Of a stretch of DNA of 37,431 nucleotides, positions 1 to 8,527 are shown piece after piece. Each line of letters begins with the position of its first letter. Within the stretch, counting starts at the first letter, position 1. The translations under genes and the position numbers were made by a program. A model generated the notes under the pieces. It did no database searches and was not told the DNA's origin. It saw nothing but the letters and a program-made list of their open reading frames with translations. The DNA is from Tessaracoccus bendigoensis DSM 12906. GTDB taxonomy: Bacteria > Actinomycetota > Actinomycetes > Propionibacteriales > Propionibacteriaceae. The stretch lies in contig NZ_FQZG01000042.1 of assembly GCF_900141915.1 (NCBI RefSeq), forward strand, positions 1-37,431, written 5' to 3'.

Positions 1-170
1 GCGAAGCGCCGGGGACCGTGACGAAACCAACGCGACCATTCCCACAGACCCTCTCAAGAAGTGGGGTCAGGACCCTGCACCGTGCGCAAGGTGGTAGCGC
101 CCACGGGCCCGCTCGTCCCTCACGGCCCGGCTCAACCGGCGACCGGTGGTCCTACCGGTTCAGGTCGGGC
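1..170. other. Non-coding edge of window, downstream of the nuclease gene
   Basis: I find no convincing gene in this stretch. Between about 134 and 160 there are overlapping short inverted repeats (aaccgg at 134-139 against ccggtt at 155-160, and ccggt at 143-147 against accgg at 154-158). These lie just past the stop of the leftward nuclease gene and could act as its transcription terminator, although no T-run is obvious. Confidence 0.4.
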
Positions 171-3008
171 TCAGGAGAACAACACGATGTTGTTCAGCAC
201 CAATTGGTTCTGCCAGCTGTAGCCGACCTTCCCCGCTCGCACGGTCTCCACGATCACGGACGTGAGCAGATAGGAGCGGCAACCGTTCCGGCCCGTCCTC
301 GGCGTATCACACTCGGTGAACCAGGTGCGACCCGCAATGTCGTGTCTGCCCGGGGTTGCCAGCGGGTTGCCGACCCAGACCGCCCTCTTAGTGGAGAGGT
401 AGGTGAGGCTGTTGAACATCCACCCGGTCGTCTTGGTGAACTTGCCGTCCACCTGTCGAACCTGGGTCCCCCAGATGGAGGTCCAGCAGCGTTGCGTGAC
501 CGAGTAGTCTTCGCAACTGGTGAACCAGCGCCGACCAGACGAGGTGTGATAGCCGGGCGTCGTGTACACGCTGCCGGGCTTCGACGGGGTCGCTGTCGGC
601 GTTGGCGTCGGGGTCACCGTTGGCGTCGGAGTCGCCGTCGGGGTGGCCGTCGGGGTAGGCGTAGGCGTCGGGGTCACCGTTGGGCTTGGCGTCGGGGTAG
701 GCGTCGGCGTCGGGGTGACCGCCTTCAACTGCAACCCCACAAGCACCGGGTCATGGTCGGAGGACCGGTACGGGTCAGGAGCCCAGAGAGCCTGCTCCGA
801 GGGCTTCTTGAAGGACGTGTCGTAGTCGAACAGGTCAGACTCGTCGGCATTGATGTGCCAGGCAGAGGCACCGGTGACAGCCTCGGTCAGCGGGTCGTTC
901 GAAAGCGCGTAGTCGAGGTAGCCGACCATGCCGTCGAAGACGTAGGAGTAGGCGTGCTCACCGTTGAACTCCTTCTCAAGATCGGTGTAGCCCGCGTCCA
1001 CGAAAGCACTGATGGGATCTTCATGGTCGTACGAGTTCAGGTCGCCGATGACCAGGGTGCGGTCGGCCCCCTGCGAAGTCGGGTCCCCGTCCAGCCAGTC
1101 CGTCATGATCTCCACGGTGCTCAGGCGCGTCTGGTTGCAGTTCCCCTGGCCGTCGCCGAGGTCCGGGTCCCCGACACAAGCGGACCCCTTGGACTTCAGG
1201 TGGTTGACGGCAACGTTGAATGCCTCTCCGGAGGCCTTCTCGGTGAACGTCTGCACGAGCGTCGGTCTGGTCCTGCCGTCCTGGTAGTCGTAGGCGGCCC
1301 ACTTGCCGGTCAGCGAAACCGTTGCCGGCTTGTAGATGAAGGCCTGGATGATCGCGTCGGTGCCCAGGACGCCGGTGTTGACCGCCGCGTAGGTTCCTGC
1401 GCCGACCCTGGAGTTCAGCGCGTTCACGAGGTTCTCAACGGCCGTGCCGTTGTTCTCGATCTCCATCAGGCCGACGACGTCGGCGTCCATCTCTTCGAGT
1501 GCGGAGACGATCTTCAACTGCTGCCGTTCGAACTCCTCGGCGTTGTCCGCGCCGCGTGCGTTCGGGTCGTCAGAGCGGAGCGTGGTGAAGTAGTTGAGTA
1601 CGTTCATGGATGCGACGGTGACGTCGCCGCCCACCTCGGGAACGCCGGGCCTGGGGTTGACCGCGGTGTATTCGGCCCCGTCGGTCGGTTCGATCTTCCA
1701 CTCGTCGAAGTTGTAGACGAGCACGCCGGTGATGTCGGTCAGCAGGTCCCCGCCCCGGAAGAAGTTGTCCTGGGTGAAGGGCTGGCCGTTCGGGTGCCGT
1801 GCGGGCGACGGGTTCTGCGTCGTGAGGCCGTCGTCCAGGATGATGCGGTCCCGGAGGTTCGCCTCGAGGACCGACTGCGCCGCGGTGCCGGGCGCGACGA
1901 CGGCCGTTGGGGTGTCCTGCCGTGCCGTGCCGACTGTGATGGTGCCGTACCTGTCGAATTCGAAGTACTCGATGATGGTCAACTGTTGTGGGAAGGTCAG
2001 CAGCATCGACTCGTAGCGTTCGTGGTCGTCCAGCGGCAGCGTCACCTCTGTGGGTGCCACGGCCGAACCTGTTTCCAGAGGCTCGACCGAGGTGGGTGTG
2101 ATCTGGGTCAGGCCGAAGTACTCGCTCACCCGGCCCGTGACCTTGAGCGATGAGCCGACCTGGACGTTGCCGGGCGATTGCGAGTAGACGAAGATGCCGT
2201 CGCTGGTAGCGGGGTTACCGTCTCCGGCGTCCTGGATGAAATAGCCGTTGAAGCCGCCGGTCTGGAAGTTACCGCTGACCGTGCCCTCAACCGTAACGAC
2301 CTGGCCGTTGCGGGGCGAGACGTCGGTGGTGCCCTGAACCTCACCGATCTTCAGCGTGGGGCCGGGGTCGACGGTCTGCGTGGCGGTGGGCGTCGGGGTG
2401 GGGGTAGGGGTAGGGGTAGCGTCGTCACACGTGAAGGTCCGCAGCAGGTCGAAGCTGTCGATGGGGTTCCCCAGCCACTGCGCCGACGGGTCGAAGGCGT
2501 CGACGGGGTCGGTGTCTGTGACGCAACCGTCGCGCAGCAGGGTCGCGTCCAGCGTGGTCACCCCACCGCCCGTCCAGGCCGTACCGGGATCGGTCCCCGT
2601 CTGCCCGAAGGAGTCGACCACCTCGTCGCCTGAGAACAACTGCAGGGCGTCATCGCCGTTGAAGTTGGTCACGGCGCTGGTGGTGTCCGACTTGGCCTTG
2701 AGCGCGTCGGACGCCTGGCTGTTGACGAGCACGTAGTGCCCCCCGGCGGGGAGTTCGACGTCTGGCCCGGTCCAGGTGTTGTTGGCGGTGGTACCACCGT
2801 TGGCGAACAACCGGATGGTGTATCCGCTCAAGTTGACCGGCTGCGCCGTTGGGTTGAAGAGCTCGATTGCCTTGTTGTTGCTGCTGCCCTCGAGGTATGA
2901 GCTGAACATCAGCGTTGCGGGTGCTGCGCTGGCGCTCATGGGGAGGGCGATAAGGCCCGCCACGAGGGCGGCCGCAGCCGTTATCGCGGTTGGTCGGGAT
3001 AGTCTCAT
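171..3008 (-). CDS. Secreted ExeM/NucH-type multidomain endonuclease
   Basis: This 945-residue protein is probably an extracellular nuclease that degrades DNA or RNA outside the cell. A signal peptide spans about residues 1-29 and ends in ASA. A lamin-tail-like domain follows (about 30-190), then a Pro-Thr linker, an OB-fold nucleic-acid-binding region (about 215-310) and an endonuclease/exonuclease/phosphatase domain (about 461-762). Visible catalytic motifs are MEIENN (E516/E518), NHLKSK (H603), GDLNS (D656, N658) and SSDHDP (D751, H752). A second Pro-Thr linker (about 765-808) leads to a C-terminal part with two similar cysteine modules and no LPxTG-type sorting signal. The ATG at 3008 has AGAGGA upstream, and a good promoter lies at 3083-3111. 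It is transcribed alone. The exact substrate is not visible. Confidence 0.88.
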   Translation of the reverse strand: MRLSRPTAITAAAALVAGLIALPMSASAAPATLMFSSYLEGSSNNKAIELFNPTAQPVNLSGYTIRLFANGGTTANNTWTGPDVELPAGGHYVLVNSQASDALKAKSDTTSAVTNFNGDDALQLFSGDEVVDSFGQTGTDPGTAWTGGGVTTLDATLLRDGCVTDTDPVDAFDPSAQWLGNPIDSFDLLRTFTCDDATPTPTPTPTPTATQTVDPGPTLKIGEVQGTTDVSPRNGQVVTVEGTVSGNFQTGGFNGYFIQDAGDGNPATSDGIFVYSQSPGNVQVGSSLKVTGRVSEYFGLTQITPTSVEPLETGSAVAPTEVTLPLDDHERYESMLLTFPQQLTIIEYFEFDRYGTITVGTARQDTPTAVVAPGTAAQSVLEANLRDRIILDDGLTTQNPSPARHPNGQPFTQDNFFRGGDLLTDITGVLVYNFDEWKIEPTDGAEYTAVNPRPGVPEVGGDVTVASMNVLNYFTTLRSDDPNARGADNAEEFERQQLKIVSALEEMDADVVGLMEIENNGTAVENLVNALNSRVGAGTYAAVNTGVLGTDAIIQAFIYKPATVSLTGKWAAYDYQDGRTRPTLVQTFTEKASGEAFNVAVNHLKSKGSACVGDPDLGDGQGNCNQTRLSTVEIMTDWLDGDPTSQGADRTLVIGDLNSYDHEDPISAFVDAGYTDLEKEFNGEHAYSYVFDGMVGYLDYALSNDPLTEAVTGASAWHINADESDLFDYDTSFKKPSEQALWAPDPYRSSDHDPVLVGLQLKAVTPTPTPTPTPSPTVTPTPTPTPTATPTATPTPTVTPTPTPTATPSKPGSVYTTPGYHTSSGRRWFTSCEDYSVTQRCWTSIWGTQVRQVDGKFTKTTGWMFNSLTYLSTKRAVWVGNPLATPGRHDIAGRTWFTECDTPRTGRNGCRSYLLTSVIVETVRAGKVGYSWQNQLVLNNIVLFS
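588..722. repeat. GC-rich short repeats encoding a Thr-Pro linker
   Basis: This tract of GTCGGN-type hexamers encodes the TPTPTP linker of the nuclease on the minus strand. A 20-bp segment at 604-623 recurs exactly at 664-683, a 60-bp period, which suggests internal duplication. Related shorter Pro-Thr tracts occur at about 2376-2420 in the same gene and at about 13165-13240 in the peptidoglycan-binding protein gene. Confidence 0.8.
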
Positions 3009-3082
3009 GCTGGTCCTCTGCTTTTGGCTTGGGAAGGTACTCCGGAGCCTATTCAGGGATGCTCAACTTTGTGGGGCTTCCG

Positions 3083-3111
3083 AGTTAACGCGGGGGAAAC
3101 AGCCCTGTCAA
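3083..3111 (-). promoter_or_regulatory. Promoter of the secreted nuclease
   Basis: Read on the minus strand there is a perfect TTGACA -35 (3106-3111), a 17-nt spacer, and TTAACT as -10 (3083-3088). This gives a leader of roughly 70 nt to the nuclease start. It is the only consensus -35 hexamer I noticed in the window. The -10 is only a partial match. Confidence 0.55.
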
Positions 3112-3122
3112 GAGGGGATTTG

Positions 3123-3716
3123 TCAGCCGATGGTGGCGAAGCTGGCCTTGGGGGAGACCGGCCAGTCTCCCGGGTAGCGGTAGGAGAGCTCGTCGACCTT
3201 CTTGGCCAACTGCCTGCGGGACCGCCCGGAGAGCCGGTCGCCGAACACCATGCCGTTGAGGTGGTCGGTCTCATGCTGGAGACAGCGGGCGAGCATGCCG
3301 GTGCCTTCCACCCTGATCTCATTTCCGAAGGCATCCTGGCCGACGCAGACGGCGTGATCTGGTCGGGCGAGGCTCTGGTAGCCGCCCGGGTACGAGAGGC
3401 ACCCCTCTTCGGCAGCCTCCAGATTCCGGTCCTTGCCTTCCGGCAGTGTGACGGTGGGGTTGCACACCACGCCGCGGTGGATCACGTCGTCGGCGTCTGG
3501 GCACTCGTAGATGAACACCGCAAGGTCGACCCCGACCTGCGTGGCTGCCAAGCCGACGCCGTCTGCCGCGGCCATCGTCGCGAACATGTCACGCACCAGG
3601 GTGTGGAGTTCGTTCCCGAAGTCAGTGACTGGGCGCGTCACGGCGTGCATGACTGGCGTGCCCCAGCGGGTGATGGGCAGGACCTTGCCACCTTTGGTCA
3701 GGTCGGCTTCGGTCAT
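3123..3716 (-). CDS. def: Peptide deformylase
   Basis: This enzyme removes the formyl group from the N-terminal methionine of new proteins in the cytoplasm. The 197-residue protein has all three family motifs: GVGLAATQ (residues 53-60), EEGCLS (103-108) and QHETDHL (147-153). The metal ligands are C106, H148 and H152, with E149 as the catalytic acid/base. The ATG at 3716 follows a GGAGG box about 5 nt upstream on the minus strand. The C-terminus extends somewhat past the last helix of shorter homologues, as in many actinobacterial type I deformylases. It is divergent from xerC across 96 bp, and its stop lies 114 bp from the start codon of the downstream nuclease gene, which has its own promoter. 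Identification is firm. Confidence 0.96.
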   Translation of the reverse strand: MTEADLTKGGKVLPITRWGTPVMHAVTRPVTDFGNELHTLVRDMFATMAAADGVGLAATQVGVDLAVFIYECPDADDVIHRGVVCNPTVTLPEGKDRNLEAAEEGCLSYPGGYQSLARPDHAVCVGQDAFGNEIRVEGTGMLARCLQHETDHLNGMVFGDRLSGRSRRQLAKKVDELSYRYPGDWPVSPKASFATIG

Positions 3717-3812
3717 GGTGAACCTCCAGATGAGTCGGCTGTGGACCTATCAAGTATGCCGCACAGTGTGTCCCGCCCGCCTGCGGCGCGGTCGTGGCCG
3801 ACAATGGAGGGC

Positions 3813-4718
3813 ATGGAACCAGATCGGGGATGGAGTTGCCTCATCGCCGACTACGCCGGGCATCTCTCTGCCGAACGCGGGCTTTCCGAACACACTGTAC
3901 GCGCCTACCGGAGCGACCTGCGCGAACTGGCGAGGCGCTCGGGCGTCAGGGTGGACGGGATCGACTTGTCGGTGCTCAGGGCCTGGCTGGCCGACCTGGC
4001 TGAACAGGGTGCGGCTGCCGCGACTGTTCAGAGAAGGGTGGCCAGCGTCAAGGGATTCCTGGCCTGGGCACAAGCTGAAGGGCTCATCGCTGAGGACCCT
4101 TCGGTCCGGCTCAAGGCGCCGAAACGCCCCAAGCAGTTGCCGAAGGTGCTGTCTGGGTCTGCCGTCGAGGAAGCGCTCGCCTCTGCGGAGGCCCGGGCCG
4201 TCGAGGACGGCGACGCGCTCGCGGTTCGTGACCTGGCGCTGCTTGAGGTGGCCTACTCGAGTGGGCTTCGGGTCTCTGAGCTGTGCTCGCTTCGGATCGT
4301 CGACATCGACCATGATCGGGGGGCGGTGCGCGTGCTGGGCAAGGGCGGAAAGGAACGCACCGTGCCGATCGGAAACCCGGCCCTGCGGGCAGTTGGGCAA
4401 TGGCTGCGTCGTCGCCCGGAGGTCGCGCGGGCGACGAGCCCTGACACTGTGTTCCTCGGGGCGCGGGGCGGGAAGCTCGACCCGAGGGTTGCCCGTCGGG
4501 TGGTGCATGCAGCAACCCTGGCCGCCGGGCCCGGTGCAGAAATCGGGCCACACGGGCTCCGGCATGCCATGGCCACGCACCTGATCGAGGGCGGGGCGGA
4601 TCTGCGGAGCGTGCAGGAGATGCTGGGCCATGCGTCCGTGGCCACCACCCAGATCTACACGCATGTGACCCCGGAACGGCTCCGAGCCGCCTATCGCCAG
4701 GCCCATCCACGCGCCTGA
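3813..4718 (+). CDS. xerC: Tyrosine recombinase XerC
   Basis: This site-specific recombinase resolves chromosome dimers at dif together with XerD. The product is 301 residues when started at the ATG at 3813. It has an N-terminal SAM-like core-binding domain (about 8-90) and a C-terminal catalytic domain. The active-site set is complete: R153 (SGLRVSEL), K177 (GKGGKER), H247 and R250 (HGLRH), H273 (LGHAS) and the nucleophile Y282 (IYTHV). The start is uncertain. An in-frame ATG at 3804 gives three more residues, but a -10-like GACAAT at 3800-3805 lies exactly 7 nt before 3813, so a leaderless start at 3813 fits better. Its position next to the M23-rpsB region is typical of actinobacterial xerC rather than xerD. 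It converges with the M23 gene, with 4 bp between the stops. Confidence 0.92.
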   Translation: MEPDRGWSCLIADYAGHLSAERGLSEHTVRAYRSDLRELARRSGVRVDGIDLSVLRAWLADLAEQGAAAATVQRRVASVKGFLAWAQAEGLIAEDPSVRLKAPKRPKQLPKVLSGSAVEEALASAEARAVEDGDALAVRDLALLEVAYSSGLRVSELCSLRIVDIDHDRGAVRVLGKGGKERTVPIGNPALRAVGQWLRRRPEVARATSPDTVFLGARGGKLDPRVARRVVHAATLAAGPGAEIGPHGLRHAMATHLIEGGADLRSVQEMLGHASVATTQIYTHVTPERLRAAYRQAHPRA

Positions 4719-4722
4719 GCAT

Positions 4723-5619
4723 TCACCCGGCCAGTGACAAGGGGTCGATGAGCCGCCCGTCGCGCCAGGCCATCCAGTGAAGGTGACACCCCGTCGACAG
4801 CCCGGTGGTGCCGACATGCCCGAGCAGTTGGCCGCCCGCGATTGACTGCCCCACCCTGACTTCGGTCGAGGGAAGGTGGTTGTAGGCGGTAACCAGTCCG
4901 CCCCCGTGGTCCAGGAAGACCCGCCAGCCGTAGGCCGCATGGTGATAGGCGCGGGTCACGACACCGCTGATCGGGGCGACGACCGGGGTTCCGCATGCTG
5001 CGGCGAGGTCGGTACCGTCGTGCAACTTCCAGACTCCGGTGATCGGATGGCGCCGCATCCCGAACGGTGAAGTGTGTCGGCCTTCGACAGGCAGACCCGT
5101 GGCCCGCCCAGGCACGGACGCCGCCGTCAGGTCGGGGGCGGATTGCGGTTGGGTGCCGTCCGGCACCAGGCGCACCGCCCGGATTGCCAGGAAGGACATC
5201 GGGTCGGCGTAGTCGGTGCCATCGGTCAGGCCCCAGTGAAGGCACGCCGATGCCGAGCAGTGCCCGGCAGCCAGGGTGCCGAGCACCTCGCCGACGGCGA
5301 CCACCTGCCCCTGCCGCACCTGTGCCGTCACCGGTTGATACGTGGTTCGCCAGCCGTTGCCATGATCGATGCTGACAGTACCGACGCCTGCGACCCGTCC
5401 GGCGAAGTGGACGACGCCGGGTGCGGGCGCACGAATGTGGTCGCCGACAGCCGCCCTCAGATCGACGCCCCGATGCCCGGATGCGTAGCGGGCAACGTGT
5501 TCGAAACCGCGCACCAAGCGTCCCTCGACAGGCGGCTCCAGCACGAAGTCGTCGGCGGTGGCGCGCGGGGCGGCGCAGAGCCAGAGCGACAGAATGACCA
5601 ACAGCAGTGAAACTCGCAT
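4723..5619 (-). CDS. Secreted protein with two tandem M23 (LytM) peptidase domains
   Basis: The product is 298 residues, with an N-terminal signal peptide (about 1-22, cleavage near ATA-DD). The first M23-like domain (about 29-145) has HRGVDL (H49, D53). However, YQP replaces YxH and CLHW replaces HLH, so it lacks part of the metal and catalytic set. That form is, from memory, common in the actinobacterial M23 proteins encoded beside rpsB. The second domain (about 177-296) looks complete, with H200 and D204 (HDGTD), H248 (YNHL) and H279-L-H281. A likely role is cell-wall peptide hydrolysis by the second domain, with the first as a binding or regulatory partner. It is divergent from rpsB across about 300 bp and converges with xerC. 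Confidence 0.88.
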   Translation of the reverse strand: MRVSLLLVILSLWLCAAPRATADDFVLEPPVEGRLVRGFEHVARYASGHRGVDLRAAVGDHIRAPAPGVVHFAGRVAGVGTVSIDHGNGWRTTYQPVTAQVRQGQVVAVGEVLGTLAAGHCSASACLHWGLTDGTDYADPMSFLAIRAVRLVPDGTQPQSAPDLTAASVPGRATGLPVEGRHTSPFGMRRHPITGVWKLHDGTDLAAACGTPVVAPISGVVTRAYHHAAYGWRVFLDHGGGLVTAYNHLPSTEVRVGQSIAGGQLLGHVGTTGLSTGCHLHWMAWRDGRLIDPLSLAG

Positions 5620-5693
5620 GCCCTATCTATCCGACAGTGGCCACCAAATGTTGCATCTCATCTGCAGCCTGTGGAAAACGCTGCTTCGCCGGT

Positions 5694-5722
5694 TTGTGGC
5701 GGCTCGACGCCACGCGCTAGCA
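5694..5722 (+). promoter_or_regulatory. Probable sigma-A promoter of rpsB-tsf
   Basis: TTGTGG (5694-5699) and TAGCAT (5717-5722) are separated by exactly 17 nt. Transcription would start near 5729, giving a leader of about 190 nt before rpsB. No other promoter is as well placed between the divergent M23 and rpsB genes. Confidence 0.55.
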
Positions 5723-5791
5723 TGGACGGGCAACCTTCATGGGTTGATTTCGCATGTGCTGCCACGGTCCTACCGTCGGCCTCCGCGTGGT

Positions 5792-5902
5792 CCCGCTCAG
5801 CGCGGGTGCGGTTGCCGGGCACATCAGGCAAAGGCCCTCCCCAGGGCCTGAACAAACCACAAGTGGGCCCCGGCCCACGCGATCCAGGCGGGGCGTCCCG
5901 CC
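5792..5902 (+). promoter_or_regulatory. Structured leader of rpsB with consecutive hairpins
   Basis: Four stem-loops can be read in order: cccgc/gcggg (5792-5806); a perfect 7-bp stem aggccct/agggcct with loop cccc (5832-5849); a 6-bp stem gtgggc/gcccac (5863-5878); and a 6-bp stem ggcggg/cccgcc with loop gcgt (5887-5902). The last ends immediately before the GAAAGGAAC ribosome binding site. Autogenous control by S2 protein is known for rpsB leaders in other bacteria. Whether this leader does the same is an inference. Confidence 0.5.
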
Positions 5903-5917
5903 GCGAAAGGAACGGCC

Positions 5918-6847
5918 ATGGCCGTCGTCACCACTCGTCAGCTGCTCGAGGCAGGCGTCCACTTCGGGCACCAGACCCGTCGTTGGAACCCCAAGATGAA
6001 GCGGTTCATCTTCACCGAGCGCAACGGCATCTACATCATCGACCTGCAGCTTTCGCTGCGCTACATCGACAAGGCGTACAACTTCGTCAAGTCGACCGTC
6101 GCGCGCGGCGGTCAGGTCCTGTTCGTTGGCACGAAGAAGCAGGCCCAGGAGGCCGTCGCAGAGCAGGCGACCCGCGTCGGTATGCCCTACGTGAACCAGC
6201 GCTGGCTGGGCGGCATGCTCACCAACTTCCACACCGTCACCAAGCGCATCCAGCGGCTCAAGGAACTTGAGGCCATGGACTTCGCAGACGTCCCCGGCAG
6301 CGGCCTCACCAAGAAGGAACTGCTGCAGCTCGAGCGCGAGAAGAACAAGCTCGAAAAGACCCTCGGCGGCATCCGTGACATGGCCAAGGTGCCCCAGGCC
6401 GTGTGGATCGTCGACACGAAGAAGGAGCACCTCGCCGTCGATGAGGCGCGCAAGCTGAACATCCCGATCGTCGCGATCCTCGACACCAACTGCGACCCCG
6501 ATGAGGTCGACTTCGCCGTGCCGGGCAACGACGACGCCATCCGCTCCGTCGCACTGCTGACGCGCATCATCGCCGACGCGATCGCTGAGGGGCTCATCGA
6601 TCGCTCATCCGGCCGCACCGGCGAGCAGACCGAGTCCGAGCCCATGCCCGATTGGGAGCGTGAACTGCTTGGCGCCGAGATCGTGACCGAGGCCACCGAC
6701 GCTCAGGCCGAGCAGCTGGCAGAGGCCGCAGCCGAGACCCCCGCCGTCGAATCGGCCGAGACTCCCGCCGTTCAGGTGGCCGAGGCCGCAGACGCGCTCG
6801 AGGCTACTGAGGCAGCAGCGGTCGCCGAGCCCACCGAAGCCAACTGA
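5918..6847 (+). CDS. rpsB: 30S ribosomal protein S2
   Basis: S2 is a structural protein of the small ribosomal subunit near the mRNA exit side. The product is 309 residues. The start region ([20 protein letters not shown]) and the segments [21 protein letters not shown] and [13 protein letters not shown] are diagnostic. The conserved core ends near residue 240. The remaining 65 or so residues are an Ala/Glu-rich acidic tail, longer than in enterobacterial S2 but common in actinobacteria. The ATG at 5918 follows AAAGGAAC with good spacing. It is the first gene of the rpsB-tsf operon, 30 bp before tsf, driven by the promoter at 5694-5722 and preceded by a hairpin-rich leader. Confidence 0.98.
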   Translation: MAVVTTRQLLEAGVHFGHQTRRWNPKMKRFIFTERNGIYIIDLQLSLRYIDKAYNFVKSTVARGGQVLFVGTKKQAQEAVAEQATRVGMPYVNQRWLGGMLTNFHTVTKRIQRLKELEAMDFADVPGSGLTKKELLQLEREKNKLEKTLGGIRDMAKVPQAVWIVDTKKEHLAVDEARKLNIPIVAILDTNCDPDEVDFAVPGNDDAIRSVALLTRIIADAIAEGLIDRSSGRTGEQTESEPMPDWERELLGAEIVTEATDAQAEQLAEAAAETPAVESAETPAVQVAEAADALEATEAAAVAEPTEAN

Positions 6848-6877
6848 GAACCCACGAGAGATAGAGAATCGAGCAAA

Positions 6878-7687
6878 ATGGCAATCACTGCCGCTGACGT
6901 GAAGAAGCTCCGCGACGCCACCGGCGCGGGCATGATGGACGCCAAGAAGGCCCTCGTCGAGGCCGAGGGCGACTTCGAGAAGGCCATCGAGGGCCTCCGC
7001 ATCTCCGGCCTGGCCAAGGCCGCCAAGCGCGCGGACCGCGAGGCCACCAACGGAATCGTCGCGGGCCGCGACGGGGCACTCGTCCAGTTCGCCGCGGAGA
7101 CCGACTTCGTCGCCAAGAACGCCGAGTTCGTCGGCCTGGCCGAAGAGATCCTGACCGCGGTCCTCGCCTCGGGGGCGACCGACGTCACCGCCACGAACGA
7201 TGCCTCCCTCTCCTCCGGCGCCCGCGTGGGCGACGCGGTGCAGGAACTGGGCGCCAAGATCGGTGAGAACATCTCCGTGGTCGCCGTCGCGAACTTCGAC
7301 GGTGACACCCACCTGTACCTGCACCGCCGCGCCGCAGATCTGCCCCCGCAGGTCGGCGTCCTGGTCGAGTACAAGGGCAGCGAGGAACTGGCCCACCACG
7401 TCGCGCTGCAGATCGCCTCGATGTCCCCACAGTGGGTCAACCGTGACGATGTTCCGGCCGACCTGGTCGAGAACGAGCGCCGCATCGCCGAAGCCACCGC
7501 GAAGGAGGAAGGCAAGCCGGAGGCAGCCCTTGCGCGCATCGTCGAGGGCCGCGTCGGTGGCTTCTACAAGGACGTCGTGTTGGTCGATCAGGCGGCGGTC
7601 TGGGAGGACAAGAAGTCTGTTGGGGCAGCCCTCAAGGACGGCGACACCGAGATCGTCCGCTTCGTGCGGTTCGCCATCGGCGCCTGA
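6878..7687 (+). CDS. tsf: Translation elongation factor Ts
   Basis: EF-Ts is the nucleotide exchange factor that recycles EF-Tu-GDP during elongation. The 269-residue product starts with a UBA-like domain ([20 protein letters not shown]), followed by the signature ETDFVAKN near residue 72 that contacts EF-Tu, and then the core and dimerisation regions. The length is usual for the family. It lies 30 bp behind rpsB. The spacer has only a weak purine-rich ribosome binding site (GAGAG), so some coupling to rpsB translation is likely. A strong hairpin after the stop closes the two-gene operon. Confidence 0.98.
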   Translation: MAITAADVKKLRDATGAGMMDAKKALVEAEGDFEKAIEGLRISGLAKAAKRADREATNGIVAGRDGALVQFAAETDFVAKNAEFVGLAEEILTAVLASGATDVTATNDASLSSGARVGDAVQELGAKIGENISVVAVANFDGDTHLYLHRRAADLPPQVGVLVEYKGSEELAHHVALQIASMSPQWVNRDDVPADLVENERRIAEATAKEEGKPEAALARIVEGRVGGFYKDVVLVDQAAVWEDKKSVGAALKDGDTEIVRFVRFAIGA

Positions 7688-7715
7688 GCGCGACTGCGCC
7701 GTTTGAAGTAGAGTT

Positions 7716-7750
7716 ACGTGCGCCGCGACCCCTCGGGTCGTGGCGCACGT
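7716..7750 (+). terminator. Terminator-like 16-bp hairpin after tsf
   Basis: Bases 7716-7731 pair with 7735-7750 over 16 bp with a single G-U pair and a 3-nt loop. There is no T-tract. It would separate rpsB-tsf from pyrH. A TAGAGT -10-like hexamer at 7709-7714 directly before it leaves open that the hairpin lies at the 5' end of a pyrH transcript instead. Confidence 0.6.
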
Positions 7751-7782
7751 GCCGTTCACCCACAGTCAGCCCAGGAGGTCTG

Positions 7783-8490
7783 GTGGCATATCAGCGAGTG
7801 TTGTTGAAACTTTCCGGTGAGGAGTTCGGCGGAGGCCGGCTAGGGGTAGACCCGCTGATCGTCTCGAACATCGCCGGACAGATCGCTGACCTCGTGCGCA
7901 GCGGCACGCAGGTTGCGGTGGTGGTCGGCGGCGGCAACTACTTCAGGGGGGCTGAACTCTCGCAATCCGGCATGGCCCGCGACCGAGCGGACTACATGGG
8001 CATGCTTGGCACCGTGATGAACGCGATCGCGCTGCAGGATTTCTGTGAGAAGGCGGGCATCGAGACGCGTGTGCAGTCGGCCATCAGCATGGCCCAGGTG
8101 GCCGAACCGTACATCCCGCGTCGTGCCGAACGGCACATGGAGAAGGGACGGTTGGTGATCTTCGGCGCCGGCTCAGGCATGCCCTATTTCTCCACGGACA
8201 CCGTCGCCGCTCAGCGGGCGCTCGAGATCGGTGCCGAGGTCCTGTTGATGGGTAAGCAGGGTGTCGACGGGGTCTACGACAAAGACCCGAACACCCACGC
8301 GGATGCGAAGAAGTTCGACCGGCTCACCCACGACCAGTTCCTCACCCAGAATCTGAAGGTGGCCGACGCCACGGCGATCGCCCTGGCGCGTGACAACAAC
8401 CTCAACCTCGTCTTCTTCAACCTGTCGCAGCCCGGCAACATCGCGCGCGCGGTGGCCGGGGAACCGATCGGCACCTTCGTAACCCGATAA
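7783..8490 (+). CDS. pyrH: UMP kinase (uridylate kinase)
   Basis: PyrH phosphorylates UMP to UDP with ATP in pyrimidine nucleotide synthesis. It is a hexameric amino acid kinase-fold enzyme, not related to eukaryotic UMP/CMP kinases. The 235-residue product shows LLKLSGE at the N-terminus, the glycine-rich [11 protein letters not shown], the UMP-binding segment [14 protein letters not shown], and [10 protein letters not shown]-like and VYDKDP motifs further on. The GTG start at 7783 has a perfect AGGAGG 4 nt upstream. It is followed by frr 37 bp later, the usual pyrH-frr pairing. Confidence 0.97.
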   Translation: MAYQRVLLKLSGEEFGGGRLGVDPLIVSNIAGQIADLVRSGTQVAVVVGGGNYFRGAELSQSGMARDRADYMGMLGTVMNAIALQDFCEKAGIETRVQSAISMAQVAEPYIPRRAERHMEKGRLVIFGAGSGMPYFSTDTVAAQRALEIGAEVLLMGKQGVDGVYDKDPNTHADAKKFDRLTHDQFLTQNLKVADATAIALARDNNLNLVFFNLSQPGNIARAVAGEPIGTFVTR

Positions 8491-8527
8491 CCAGTTCAGG
8501 CACACTTCACAGGAGTATGAAACCAAC

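Noticed and set aside
18-2153. 711-codon open frame on the plus strand
   Set aside because: It is the antisense of the nuclease gene, without family motifs. Its valine/glycine-rich stretch is just the reverse of the Thr-Pro linker.
3024-3812. Upstream extension of xerC
   Set aside because: It runs through the def gene on the other strand; XerC homology starts near 3813.
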